Assembly: GCF_021976095.1 (NCBI RefSeq)
Contig: NW_025813481.1
Location: 2,432,001 to 2,496,000, forward strand
From: Xenia sp. Carnegie-2017
Taxonomy: Eukaryota > Cnidaria > Anthozoa > Malacalcyonacea > Xeniidae
Reading direction: 5' to 3'
Length of the DNA stretch: 64,000 nucleotides
A program made the position numbers and the translations under genes. Shown in pieces: positions 37,211-48,946 of this stretch. The notes beneath the pieces are model-generated. The model saw only the letters and a program-made list of their open reading frames with translations, was not told where the DNA came from and ran no database searches. The number at the start of each line of letters is the position of its first letter. The first letter of the stretch is position 1.

Positions 37211-37320
37211 ACTCGTATGTACTTGTATGTTTACTCGTATGTACTCGTATGTACTCGTATGTACTCGTATGTACTCGTATATACTCGTATGTACTCGTAT
37301 GTACTCGTATGTACTCGTGT
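37211..37320. repeat. Minisatellite, about 11 units of ACTCGTATGT
   Basis: A 10-bp unit is repeated about eleven times with few substitutions. It creates spurious open frames on both strands (YSYVLVCTR-type and HTSTYEYIRV-type) because 10-bp units cycle through three frames without stops. Confidence 0.9.
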
Positions 37321-37376
37321 GGTGTTTTAGTCACGATCAAAGTTTCAGCTGTAAAAAATAACCTTTTGCTAAGAGT

Positions 37377-37506
37377 CAGTGGCGGACCAGTGTACGTCAA
37401 AATAAATTATAGCTCCTCAATTTTAAATTTAAATTACATTCAGAAAAACACGATTGGTTTTTAATTTCTAAAGAATATAATTTTACCAATGGATTAGCCT
37501 CTAAGG
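37377..37506. repeat. Dispersed repeat, copy 2 (inverted match at 582-710)
   Basis: It matches the reverse complement of 582-710, sharing the blocks AAATAAATTATAGCTCCTCA and AATTTCTAAAGAATATAATT. No open frame. Confidence 0.6.
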
Positions 37507-37678
37507 TGTTTAGAAATGTAAATATACGCCAAAATGTGCTGCAGTAATATATTTTGACGTACTCTATATCCGTCACTGCAGTAAGAGTTAGCCTCGTGTG
37601 TTGTTTGTCGTGATGTTGTTTATATGTTTATGCTTTTGCAATTTGTATTCAAATTTATATTGGTCGTGTATGTTTGGC

Positions 37679-37755
37679 ACTCAGGACTATACCAACCTGG
37701 ACGATCTACATTTACAAACAAGTAACGATACTCCCGGGCTCAAACCATTTACTTT
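37679..37755 (+). repeat. Dispersed repeat with B-box-like end (copy 2)
   Basis: Second copy of the 15875-15950 repeat, with CGGGCTCAAACC where copy 1 has GGGTTCAAACC. Confidence 0.55.
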
Positions 37756-38017
37756 ATTAACTGTTCATTATTACAATGGGCGCAATACATCAATCGCTAT
37801 GCAAACAGATATATTTACATATATTTTGTGTCGTTTACACGGTCAAATATATTTGTCGCATAAAAATTGTCATATAAAAATTGCTCGTGTAAACTGGCCT
37901 ATAAAGAGAGAAAACTGCGTTTCAGTTTTCAGTTTAAATACTAATGAATGAAATTTCTAAATAAACATGGCAATTTATTAAACCTTTCTATTTCAGGGAC
38001 TTCCATTGGTAGACGAC

Positions 38018-38280
38018 TATGGGGCGCGAAGTGTTTCTTTATTATTTACGGAATTATTAATGTTTAATTTCATTATTTATTAAATAACCAAACGTAATAG
38101 GTTGGTTATTTCAAATAACCAACTTGCCAAAACATGTTTATTTAACAAATAACCATTTTTTGGACTAGCAGAAGTTTGGTTATATCAAATAATCAATTGA
38201 CAAAATTTGGTTATTTAATAAATTTTGAAATTAAACATTAAAAATTCCGTAAATAATAAAGAAACACTTCGCGCCCCATA
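38018..38280. mobile_element. MITE, 263 bp, with long near-perfect terminal inverted repeats
   Basis: The ends TATGGGGCGCGAAGTGTTTC and the reverse complement at 38261-38280 form inverted repeats of about 50 bp extending into TTATTTACGGAATT. GACGAC flanks both sides (38012-38017 and 38281-38286), giving a 6-bp target duplication, or 4 bp if the element starts at C. The interior has several TTGGTTATTT repeats. No coding capacity. Confidence 0.85.
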
Positions 38281-38332
38281 GACGACCGTCGTCATGGATT
38301 TACCTCACTGATCTGATGATAGACTGGGTATA

Positions 38333-40536
38333 GCTTCACAGGTAGCAAAATGAAGCCTAATTATATTTGCAAAATTCACTTCCGGGTACCACGTCGAGAT
38401 ACAAATTACTAAAGAAATGTAAAGCGGATAACGTTTACAAACATGGATTTTCGAATATTTAAGACCTTTCGCGACTCCTTACTAACCTCAAGTATTAGTC
38501 ATGGATAAAACAGGTTATGCGAATTGATTCGACATCAAAATGATTCATATAGCTGTAAAATATCGACTTTAGTGTTGATTTAAAAGTTGCACATGCGAGA
38601 ATGTATTTTGTCCCATCGTTGCCAATGCAAGATAGTTCACTGCTCGCTTTCCAATTTCTGAGGCATTTATGATCTAGTATACGTTTCAATTCTTTAGAAA
38701 TGAGACGAGTTACTTTTTTTGTCATTCTTTCTTTATGTTGAGAGATTGTTGACATTTTATTTTTGCTGTAACTTTATTTTTTCATGAGCAAAGTACTACT
38801 GATGCTTAAACAAGACAAGTTTATTTAGTTTCTTTCGCACTTTATCTTTAGTTTCCATTGTTGTAGTTGTTTTTCTCAAATGGTATACTCGCACCTTGCT
38901 GTAACATTTAGATATGGTCTTAATGAGTAAATATGATTTTTGTGAACAGTAGTATTCAACATGTGTGCATCGAGATCCTTGAATGTGGTCCTCAAATCTA
39001 CACCATTACAGACACAGCAATACCATAAGGAAGTCCTTTCCTTTGCAGTAAATTTCCATTTGTAGCTGCCAACATTCTCTGAAAGCACCTCTCTGTTTCA
39101 TTGCATATTACTAAAACACTTGCCAACAGCTTAAACAAATTACCCCTGTATTTTAAAGTTAGGAAATTAGACTCATTTTTATGGTTTCTTGAACCGACTG
39201 CTTCATGACAAACAGGGCAGTTTATTTTCTTTTGCACCATCTGGGCAATATAGCCAGCCATGTACAATATTACTGCCTTTTTACATTCAATAAATTTCAT
39301 TTTCCTCTTCTAAGAGCTAAGCAAATTCCAGAAGATTGTAGTTAATATAAATGTAATATTAATGCCTTAAATATTTTTCCAAAAAGATTAAAATTATTCT
39401 TAAGATATGAATGTAGTTAGGGATGGTATGAATATAAATTGCAGTTGACATTAGAATCCTTTTCAGCAATAGTTTGATCATCAGTCTCGAGTTTTTTAGT
39501 AATAAGAAAGACAAGAGCTTTATTCCACTTGTAAAGTGTGACTTTAACAATCGAACAGTTGACCAATTTACAGCTCTAGACAATAAACTGTTGCTGAGAA
39601 GCAGTATTCATGGCTGTAAAGGAATTAGCACAAGACAATGTGAAACTGATATACTGCATACAATTGGATACACTTATAATTATAAACTGTGGACACAGTC
39701 TTATATTGCTGTTAATAATTTAAATCTGCCTAAGGGACCAACCAAAACCAAGATGATTATAAAGATTAAACAATGCACCCAGCTTTTGCACTCTTAAAGG
39801 GCCTGCAAATTCATACCTGGCTGGCTACATTACCTTGATGTTTCAAAAGAAGTTTACTAAAGTGTCCTAATGTGTGTAGAACGCATTTGTAAGATTTTAA
39901 TGTCAATGAAAATCATACTTCTTTAAATAATTTAGCGCAAAGTGCGACTATACCATTTGAGGAAAACAACTACAGAAATGGAAACTAAAGATAAAGTGCG
40001 AAAGAAACTAAATAGACTTGTCTTGTTTAAGCATCAGTAGTACTTTGCTCATGAAAAAATGAAATTACAGCAAAAATAAAATGTCAACAATCTCTCAACA
40101 TAAAGAAAGAATGATAAAAAAGTAACTCACCTCATTTCTAAAGAACTGAAACGTATACTAGATCATAACTGCCTCAGAAATTGGAAAGCGAACAGTGAAC
40201 TATCTTGCATTGGCAACGATGGTACAAAATATATTGTCGCATGTGCAACTTTTAAATCAACACTAAAGTCGATATTTTACAGCTATATGAATCATTTTGA
40301 TGTCGAATCAATTCGCATGACCTGTTTTATCCATGATTAATACTTGAGGTTAGTAAGGAGTCGCGAAATGTCTTAAATATTCGAAAACCCATGTTTGTAA
40401 ACGTTGTCCGCCATACATTTCTATTAAATGAAGATATGACATTCATACATTTCTATAGTAATTTGTATCTCGCCGTGGTACCCGGAAGTGGATTTTGCAT
40501 ATATAATTAGGCTTCACTTTTGCTTCCTGTAGAAGC
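38333..40536. mobile_element. Long-TIR DNA element, possibly P-element-like
   Basis: Two arms of about 550 bp (about 38333-38905 and 39935-40536) are inverted copies of each other, starting GCTTCACAGG-like and running through CCTAATTATAT, CCGGGTACC and the AAGATAAAGTGCGAAAG block. The right arm carries a short internal insertion. The single-copy middle holds a minus-strand frame resembling a P-element/THAP9-type C-terminus. No flanking target duplication was found, so exact ends are uncertain. Confidence 0.65.
38876..39300 (-). pseudogene. P-transposase/THAP9-like C-terminal fragment
   Basis: Two overlapping minus frames (38998-39300, then 38876-39088) together read ILYMAGYIAQMVQKKINCPV, then a CNETERCFQRML block and TFKDLDAHMLNTTVHKNHIY. 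This is the pattern of the C-terminal region of P-element-like transposases (AGYI...KKI.C..C, a cysteine/glutamate block, then H...NHI). A frame change separates the pieces. Family call is from motif memory only. Confidence 0.4.
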
Positions 40537-40591
40537 AAAATAACCTGCTATATAACCAGCAAACGTTTGTTCATAATTCTCGAGTGCCGAC

Positions 40592-41980
40592 CATTGAGTT
40601 CTATAATAACTGGAGCGGCTATCTCAAGCGCGGCCTTAGATATCTGATGATGCCAAAAAAATGGCGGATTTCGTCCTTTGCCGCTGAGATTTACCGAAAT
40701 TGACCGCTTTTCCGAAAATTTCACAATTTCCCACTCCCTCCTGAGAAAAGAGTGAGGAAAATGTTGTGTGTATTTGGGATTCGGCAAGCAATTTTTTGAT
40801 GAAAATCAAGGTAAAAACCTTAAATTCATAACAGCGAGTCAACACTGGTTGTCAGTTATCTGCTCCTACGAGGATGCATTTATAACTATCGACGAAAGAC
40901 CTATATGTCGGCTGCACATGTATGAATGCAGATGTGCGTCGTTTTCGTACCAGCGTCAATCTTGTTTGATCGATTAAACTCTTTAGTCTATACAAAAAAG
41001 TATATCATAGTTCATCTCCACGGTTCACGAGAGAGAAGTTAGCTTAATTGTTATCATTGCTATTTTGCTTCTTTTCATGCAATGAGCAATGGCTTTTTTC
41101 GCCACAATTGTAGGATTTTTACTTGTTTCTTTAAAAAAGTACATATTAAATCTCCGGATATTTATGGATTTTCTGTAATTGAGTTTAACATGAAATTTCA
41201 AAAAGACTCAAGTCAGCATAGGTTTGGTATGTATAGTTTGTTCAATATACAGTACAGTAACTTTAAAGGTTTCATCACTGAATCTTTAATGCTTCAGTAT
41301 AGTGCAATAGATATTAGTAACATTCAAACAACACTCGACTAAAATATTTTGATAAAGATATGACATGATTTAAACATTAAGTTACATAAAACCCAATGGC
41401 TTATACAGTTTGAAGCTTCACATCTGCATCGAGTCATCATCAATCTCAGTACAAATGTTTACATAGACACAAACTTTATGGCCTTACATTTTACATGTTT
41501 GTGAATTGACATTTCATTAAGCATCAAAACACACACAACCTTCTTGCCATCTTTCTTTGGATCATGAACTTTAACTTCAAAGCATTCAAGGCATCCTTAG
41601 TGAATCCATTGCATGTATAATTGCTTTTCAATCGTTGACGGACTAACAAAACAAACAACTACCTCACCTGTGAGAAGCAATATGTTCCTTTTTGTGGAAA
41701 CTACGACATCCAACAATTGAACGATTGAAGTGTTGGCATTATAAAAGAAATGCCAAAAAAGAATCGTCACAGAATATGGAACTAACAATATCCATGTTCT
41801 GTGATATCGTGTTTGTTTTTGAAAAGTTCTTTATAATTTACTATAGACACCAGGGGGAGGTCGAGAATATTATTTTTCTGCAAAGCGATCATTTCAGCGG
41901 AAATACGTCCGTTGGCCGCCATTTTTTTGGCATCCTCGCCCCAGTAAAGTTAGCCCCTCCAGTTATTATAGAACTCAATG
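40592..41980. mobile_element. hAT-like non-autonomous element, copy 2, with 8-bp target duplication
   Basis: It starts CATTGAGTTCTATAATAACT and ends with the reverse complement (AGTTATTATAGAACTCAATG). The exact 8-bp repeat GTGCCGAC flanks both sides (40584-40591, 41981-41988), as expected for hAT transposition. Subterminal GCCAAAAAAATGGCGG and its inverse lie just inside. Interior open frames (for example 41082-41342) have no known domain. Confidence 0.85.
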
Positions 41981-42434
41981 GTGCCGACACTGTCTAAGTT
42001 ACATCATTTGTCAGGAAGACGTTTTACAACGAAGGCAAATTTAAAAAGTAAGTTTTATCAATAAATATTGACTTAAGAAGAATTATAGGATATACAAAAT
42101 ACTCTAGTTTAACTTTAGAGACATAGTAAAAATATGAAATGCTCATGGTGTAGAATAAGTCTTTCTTATTTCCTCCGCCACGTGTTTATTCGTTTTTTAA
42201 TTTGATATGACAAAACAGACCATACATGAACAATTTTATTTATATGGCTTTGAATTGGTCATTGGAAATGTATTGCATTCTCATAATTTTCTTAAGACGA
42301 ACATCGTCCATCAAAAAGGGCATTTTCACAACTTTAAACCGCCATAAAAATGGAATAATTTGATCAAATCAAAAACTTTTTTACTGATACGCTAGAAATC
42401 GCACTTAACTTTAATATCGCCAATAATATATGGC

Positions 42435-43486
42435 CATTAAGTTCTATAAGACCTGGAGGGGAAACGTCAACAAAATTACTATAAATTATTAGCGCACGGC
42501 CGCGTGGTCAAAAACATGGCGGATTTTGGTTGTCAAAGTCAGCGGAAAGAAGCGGGCTCATAAAATAAGATTTTTTTCGCCTACCCGGATTTGACAACCA
42601 CATTTGCGATTGTATAAAATATCAATGCCAAGCACAAAAACTTTTATCAATAAGAAAAGTGTTATGTCAGAGAAACCAATGCACTTTAATTTAAGAAATC
42701 GAATTTTTAATGGGAAAGTAATGTAGTTCTGTTCAGTAGTAGATCCATGGTTTTCAATGACAATCCAGTTTCTAATATCTTGGCTCAAAACAGAACCAGC
42801 AACATGATTATAGAATTTCTGAATTTCGTTCTTTTGCTCTCCTAGTTCAAGATATTTTCTTCATAAGTTCTCAGTAGATTTATCAGAATATCATAATACT
42901 TTGTAAGACACCCAGAATCAATCCTACCAAAAAAAAACTCAAAAAAATGACATACCTACTTATAATATATTTCCAGTCTACTTAAGTCGTAGGGGTAAGC
43001 TAACTTTTTCTAACTCCTTTTTGGACACTTTAACTAAGATTTACCCGTCTATTCAAGAAAGACAGTTGCACCAAGCTGTTCACAAACAGTCCAAAACACA
43101 AGTATTGTGCATGGGATTATGCATTAAAGCTTAACAACACATTGACAGTGTAAAGAATGCCGTTTGATATTTATTTCTAATATAGCTAAAGCATTACTTG
43201 ACAAAATATACGTTATTTTACAGTAGATTTACCTCATTTAAATTGTTGGGTCTATTTCACAAAAACCTGAAGCATTATTTTCAATATTTATGCTTACGGT
43301 ATCGTGATGGTTTTCGCTGGTTGTCATTAATATAAGCAGTAAAAAAAATCCGGGTTCCGGAGGGAGCGAATGTTAAAAATTTTTCTCAAAGTGGAAGTCT
43401 TGAAAACCAAAATCCGCCATTACCGCCATGTTTTTGACCATGGGGTCCAGGCCCCTTTTCCCCTCCAGGTCTTATAGAACTCAATG
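42435..43486. mobile_element. hAT-like non-autonomous element, copy 3, with 8-bp target duplication
   Basis: Ends CATTAAGTTCTATAAGACCT and AGGTCTTATAGAACTCAATG form terminal inverted repeats related to copies 1 and 2. The exact 8-bp TATATGGC lies at 42427-42434 and 43487-43494. ATGGCGGATTTTGGTTGTC near the left end is inverted near 43400. The interior differs from copy 2, so it is a sister subfamily. No transposase encoded. Confidence 0.85.
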
Positions 43487-43999
43487 TATATGGCCCGTAG
43501 ATGTAAAATTTGTTTATGTAGCACATAAAAATTGTAAAATCACATGTAAACCACTGTCAAACATGAATAGCCAGGCGTTGTGTATAGTATGATGTCGTTT
43601 TATACATAAACACGAAAAATACAATTATTTCTTAATTGATATAAATTATTGGAAAGAATCCAAACAATTCATTTTATATAAAGCTGTAAAACTACATGTG
43701 TGGTGTCTCAAACATGATGAGTATTGCGTTTACATCAGGATCTAGTAAGTAATGGAATTTTATATGCAAATATTTACACAAACGTAATCTTTTTTGCCTT
43801 TTGAAATGTTAAGTACAAACAAGAATGCAATGTAACCTTTGAGATTTGTTTATATCTTCCTTATTCACATACTTTTGTTAACGGTCAAAAATGTGAGATG
43901 TAATGAAGAGTGAAATAACTCAGCAAGTATTCCTTTTATCTTGCTATGATGTATTAACTGTGTAATGTACTGCATTTATTTCCTGCTTCTTACGAAAAG
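43487..43999. other. Short intergenic stretch upstream of gene C, nothing recognised
   Basis: AT-rich sequence with no open frame of note. It directly precedes the first mini-exon assigned to kinase-KEN gene C. Confidence 0.5.
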
Positions 44000-46984
44000 A
44001 TATCTTTGCCATCTCCCATGAGTGACAACGACTATGACGACATTGATAAAACTTCTTCTACAGCAGTACTTGGTAAGAAATTGTATTTTGTTAGCAAACA
44101 TTTGCACAAACATCTTTGCATTCCCTTTAAAAGTCAAACACAAACAATTAAGAGTCGTTTATATCATGCGTATCATTCATACGTTTGTAAAGGGTCAGAT
44201 AAGAGAGTTTTAGAATTTGTCATCATGCTGTAATGTTATTTAATTGCATTGCAAAAAATTAATTTGATTAATCTATTAGATGATAATAACAGTGAAGACA
44301 TGATTGGTGTTTCGCCTTCCACATCAAAACCTGGTTAGCAAAAGAATTTTGTTTAAAAACATTTGCCCAAACATTTCCATGTTTTTCAATGCTAAATACA
44401 AACAATAATTTATAACCTAATAAATTATTTTTAAAAGATATCGTTATATGTAGCCAACTGAAATCTTTTAATTCAAAAATAATGCAAATGCTGATTAAAA
44501 TCATGTGAAAATTTTAAACTTTGTAAACATAGAAATTTAATCAATATGTATAGAAAGTGAAAACTGGCTATGATGCTAAAAGTGAATTGTGAAAACCATC
44601 ATGATCAACATGTCAGTTACATGTATACGTTACACGTACACAAATGAACTTAAATAGAATATTGTTGAAAACATCCTTTTAAAACATATTATTTGATTAT
44701 TGATAGCCAATAAAAAGCCAATAATTCTGGTCAAAAACTCAAGCTTTTCAGAAGGTAACCTTAAAAACATTAGATTCTTTAATTCTCCGAACTCTTTTCA
44801 CCTCGACAGATGCTTTCATCTTTGATTTTTCAATCTCAATGTTTTCACATTTAAAGGAAAAGATACTGACATTAACTTTTCCATTCACAAGAATTGAAAA
44901 TTATTTAGCAGTGGAAAAATCAGAAAGCGAGCTGACGCAATTTCTAAAGTTAACGAGAGTAAATTAAGTGTGGAAACAAGGTGTTGATAACTTTTATGAG
45001 GAACATTCAGTCTAAACGTCCCTCAACGTCCTTTGAACTAAATATCTCTCATCCGTGTGTTTGGAAGCAGGGAAATATGCTGTTAATAGAAATAAACTGA
45101 AACAAAGACAAACATGTTGTTATGTTATTATGTTATTATTTAGTAGCCAAATATAAAAGTCTGTTTACCTTCACGGGCAAAGCGGTGTAGGTATTTCAAT
45201 TCTTGTCTAATAGCCACTTTTTTTGATGTGCGTGCAATTAGAAAATTAAATTGCTTCTTGATACATTGATTTATTCCTTTTTAAATAGTCTACTTTACTT
45301 TTCAATTGAAGAATTGTTGTCTCAACCATAGAAATGTTTTGATAAATCAATAATGCACCAACAAAAGTTCAGAATGATGGAAGAATATGGGCAGGAAAAT
45401 CCAAGAAAAGTTAAACTTGTGAATGGTGTAGAGGTTATTTGTTCTGAGGAGTTTTTGCTTGGTATGGGAAGTGATGGAACTCGTGTTTACCTTGGATTCG
45501 GAAAAGATGGTTACGGAAAAGCAGTAAAACGATTGCTTCGAGATAACTGTGTGGAGTTAGCAGAACGAGAAAAAGATATGTTGAATGAGTTGAATGCCAA
45601 GCGTTCAAATTATGTTGTGAATTATTGGTATCTTGAAGCAGAACCAAGCACAGATTATTTGTATTTGATATTAGATTTGTGTGAAGAATCGTTAGAAAGT
45701 TTTGTGAAATCTTCTACTTTGCAAGATCTTCAAAAAGCACTTCCTACAATTCTTATGCAGATTTTAAAAGGTTTAGCTGATCTTCACAGTGATCCGTATC
45801 CTATTCTTCATCGGGATTTAAGACCATCAAACGTTCTTCGAGATGTACAAGGTAATTTTTTAATCGCTGACTTTGGTATAAGTCATATGTTATCTGATGA
45901 AACTTCGACACATCGGAGCATACAAAGAGGAGCTAAAAATTGGATAGCTCCAGAGTCATATAACGCATCAGATGATACAATTAAAAAAGTTCGTTACAAA
46001 AAAGAGTCTGACATTATGGTAAGTTCTTGAAGTAGAGCTAGAGGTCCAACTACAGCTCAATGCTTTATTTGGTAGGGATAATGATTTTAAGTAAAATTTT
46101 TTTTTACCTCCATTGTACAGTCATATAGTGGCAAAATACAAATTGTACTGTATAAAATATAAAAATATGTATATGTATGATACAGAATTGTTGTTATTGC
46201 CTTATTGGTTTTAAGATTGTATGTCTCTCATTTAGATTGCTCTAAAAAATTTATGGCTACGATTCTTAATTGGAGAACATTATTCTGATTTTTTTTGAAC
46301 TGAACTTGTATTTTTGCAAGTAACAAATAAATTAACTCCATTTTTTATTGAAAATAGAATGCCGGAATGGTGGCTTATTATGTTGCAACAAAGGGGAAAC
46401 ATCCTTTTGGACCTGAACGGCAAAGACTAGACAACTTATTAAACGGAAACCCAGTTGGCTTGGACAAAATCAAGGATGCCACGTTCAAAGACCTTTTATC
46501 GTGGATGCTACAGCTAAAACCGGAAGACAGACCCTTGGCCAACGAAGCATTGAAACATCCTTTTCTTATGTCAGATGACGAAAAGTTTGAAATGTTATGT
46601 AAAGTTGGGAACCAACGACCAATTAAAATAAATGATATCAATTCAAGTGTCGTTCAACAATTAAATAGTGAACCCTCCGATTGGAAAAGTCGAATACATC
46701 ATGATGCCTATAATTATTTTTGTACTGATAAGGTGAGTGGAAAGATTGTTAAGTATGGGCTTTCATGGACAGATTGCTTAAGATTTATTCGAAATGTTGG
46801 CCTGCATTGGTACGATAAACCACGGCCAACACCACAACCTGAACCACTTGAAAAGATTGGCGATCCAAAGGAGTACTTTCTTGAAACATTTCCAAATCTT
46901 CCTGTTTTGGTGCATGCGGCTGTCAGATCAAATGATGAATGGAAAAACAAACCAGATCTCAAAACCTTTTTCATTTTTGATTGA
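44000..46984 (+). CDS. Kinase-KEN gene C (RNase L/IRE1-like, nuclease residues conserved) with upstream mini-exons
   Basis: Exons: mini-exons 44000-44072, 44280-44333 and 44707-44754, then kinase exon 45312-46018 and KEN exon 46358-46984. All mini-exons are phase 1 to 1 and join in frame to the kinase exon. They encode an acidic Ser-rich linker. The kinase has GMGSDGTRVYLGFGKDG, AVKRLL, HRDLRPSN (Lys to Arg at 45821), ADFG and APE. The KEN domain keeps Asp (46772), Arg (46790) and His (46805), aligned to RNase L Asp661, Arg667 and His672, in DCLRFIRNVGLHW, followed by KIGDPKEYFLETFPNLPVLV, close to RNase L. The frame ends at 46984. Oddity: the kinase exon has TAG at 45329-45331 where A and B have Trp or an equivalent codon. 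So translation either restarts at the ATG at 45353, uses an acceptor at that TAG, or is truncated. No ankyrin or luminal domain seen upstream. Confidence 0.75.
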
Positions 46985-48679
46985 AATAACACACATCAAT
47001 ATATAAACATTTTACTGACCGCAAATTATGTTTGAGAAATGTTTTTATACATTTAAAATAAAAACACTCTTCATCATTAATGCATTATGTAACATCATTT
47101 GTAATAAACTTTCTCTAGATTTAGGCATGGTTATAATTTTGGTAATTAGATTTAAGGATGAAGGAGTATAACAATTAAAATCAACATTGGTCTTCACCGA
47201 TATGATTGACCAAGGACAAGACCACTACAAGAACTATTTTATAAGACAGGCAAATGAGGAATTGAAACAAAGCAAAACATGAACTTGATGATGATGTAAT
47301 TGAGGAAATAACGAAGAAAAATTACAACTTTTGTGAATCTTGCCCGTCGCCCAAGCAATATTCCCTTTGAATATGTCGAATAGATCTAACAATTCAAGCC
47401 TTTTAATAACGAAATTTTATTCTCATGCACTGTTTATCAATTACGTATATCGCTCACTCACTCAGATTCTCTCTTCAACTCATTTACAACAAAACATCAA
47501 TCAAAATTCTTTTAAGCCTATTGGTTAACGAAATTAAAACAACTAAGGAGAATTTGTCTCTCTGTCAGTAGGACATTCAATTACATAACTTATTCCCAAC
47601 ACAACTATCTTCTCTGAACTCTTTTCTATTTCTAAAGTCGTAAACATTGCAAATTGATGTCTTCACACCAATTGTGAGAAAGACTTTTCAACTAAAAGGG
47701 CATCACACGTTGTCATGGCTAAAAAAAGTCAAAACATTTCTTTTCTACCATTGTTTGTAGTGGACTACAATCGAGCGGTTGATTTTAAGGAAAAACATGA
47801 GAAATATATGTTTATGTAGGACGCTAAATTTTCCCCAATAAATTGCTTGCACGTGGAAATAGGGGCTTTCCCCGCCCCGGTGAGATGCCGCTTCGTAGAT
47901 AAAGTTTACAATTAATGAACATGTCTTCCCGTAAGGAAACAGCTAAAACACGTTACAAAGCATGATGTCACATCATAAAGTACTTATATGACCACAAATC
48001 TGGTAAATTAGCATTATATTTTTATGATGTAACAACTGACAATTTTAATTTCTTTACTCATTTGCTTTAGATTTAAGATCAAAGGCTTGAGTACGCAAAT
48101 TATTCTGGATCAAATTTCTCCCTTCTGATAAACCCTAAATAGTACACCAACTTTCTTACAAATCTATTTCTTGAAGTGATCTTTTGAAATTTTTATATAA
48201 AATTATATTCATGTATGACAAAGTGCAAAACAAGCCATTCCATTGTAATTTTACTCCTAAGCCTTCAATAAGCAACTGAGAAGAAGTTTTGAGTTTCCTG
48301 TGTATTGTAACATGTAAATACTGTCCGATATTGCAGAAATTTCTGTTTCTGCTTTTATAATCCTCAATACAGAACACAATGGTGGCTAAAACTTTAAAAT
48401 TGTCACTTCTGGATCATGTTTCCAAGGTTTTTAATGATCATGAATATCTAATGATCAGACAGCAATTTATTAAGCCTTGCAGAACATTTTCTTGTCAGTC
48501 TTTTACCTTTACGTGTACGTTTTTTTTGTGGCCTCGGGAGTAGTTAACTTAAGTTTAGATTGGTTTAGATTTAGACATAGGAACGTTAACTATTTTTAAA
48601 TGGAAACACCACTACCCTGAATCAGGATGTAAATATGTAATAATTTTTTATATTTTTGCCACTTGCTACGTTTTATTAT
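46985..48679. other. Intergenic, no gene recognised
   Basis: No family-like protein on either strand. The frames at 47340-47528 and 48156-48377 are low-complexity. Confidence 0.55.
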
Positions 48680-48778
48680 AGGTGATTGCTAGATAGTATA
48701 CTTCAAAATAAGATTTCCGCTGGGAGACTGGTGCGAGTTTTGCAATATCTTCGGAAAAAAGAAACGAGAGCATCACGA
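48680..48778. repeat. MULE left terminal inverted repeat
   Basis: Matches the reverse complement of 54527-54625 over 99 bp. The same sequence makes a spurious minus-strand open frame (48666-48893). Confidence 0.85.
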
Positions 48779-48946
48779 GTATACCGTGTTCTTTTGAAGG
48801 ATGTCCTTTTTTGTTATAATGCAATGCGCCATTTTTAAAATTTTGCGGGAAAACAATTAATGAACACCACGCATATAGGCTATTGTTCGTCATTATAAAC
48901 TTATGAAAATTTACTATCTTTGTAATGTAAATTTTTCAACGAATTA

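Larger units (their letters stand above)
36682..38011. other. Intergenic with repeats
   Basis: No gene seen. It contains a solo border copy of the hAT-like element (near 36729), a decanucleotide minisatellite (37211-37320) and dispersed repeats (37377-37506 and 37679-37755). Open frames over 37209-37464 come from the minisatellite. Confidence 0.55.

Noticed and set aside
37211-37320. CRISPR-like repeat array
   Set aside because: Units are contiguous 10-mers without spacers, and the genome is eukaryotic.
37209-37464. Open frames on both strands with YVLVCTR or HTSTYEYIRV repeats
   Set aside because: They are produced by the 10-bp ACTCGTATGT minisatellite, which lacks stops in all frames; no other coding evidence.
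39474-39797. 107-residue plus-strand frame within the long-TIR element
   Set aside because: Opposite to the P-like frame and without recognisable motif; could not be supported as part of a transposase.
48666-48893. 75-residue minus-strand protein
   Set aside because: It lies in the MULE terminal inverted repeat and its flank; the frame is incidental.
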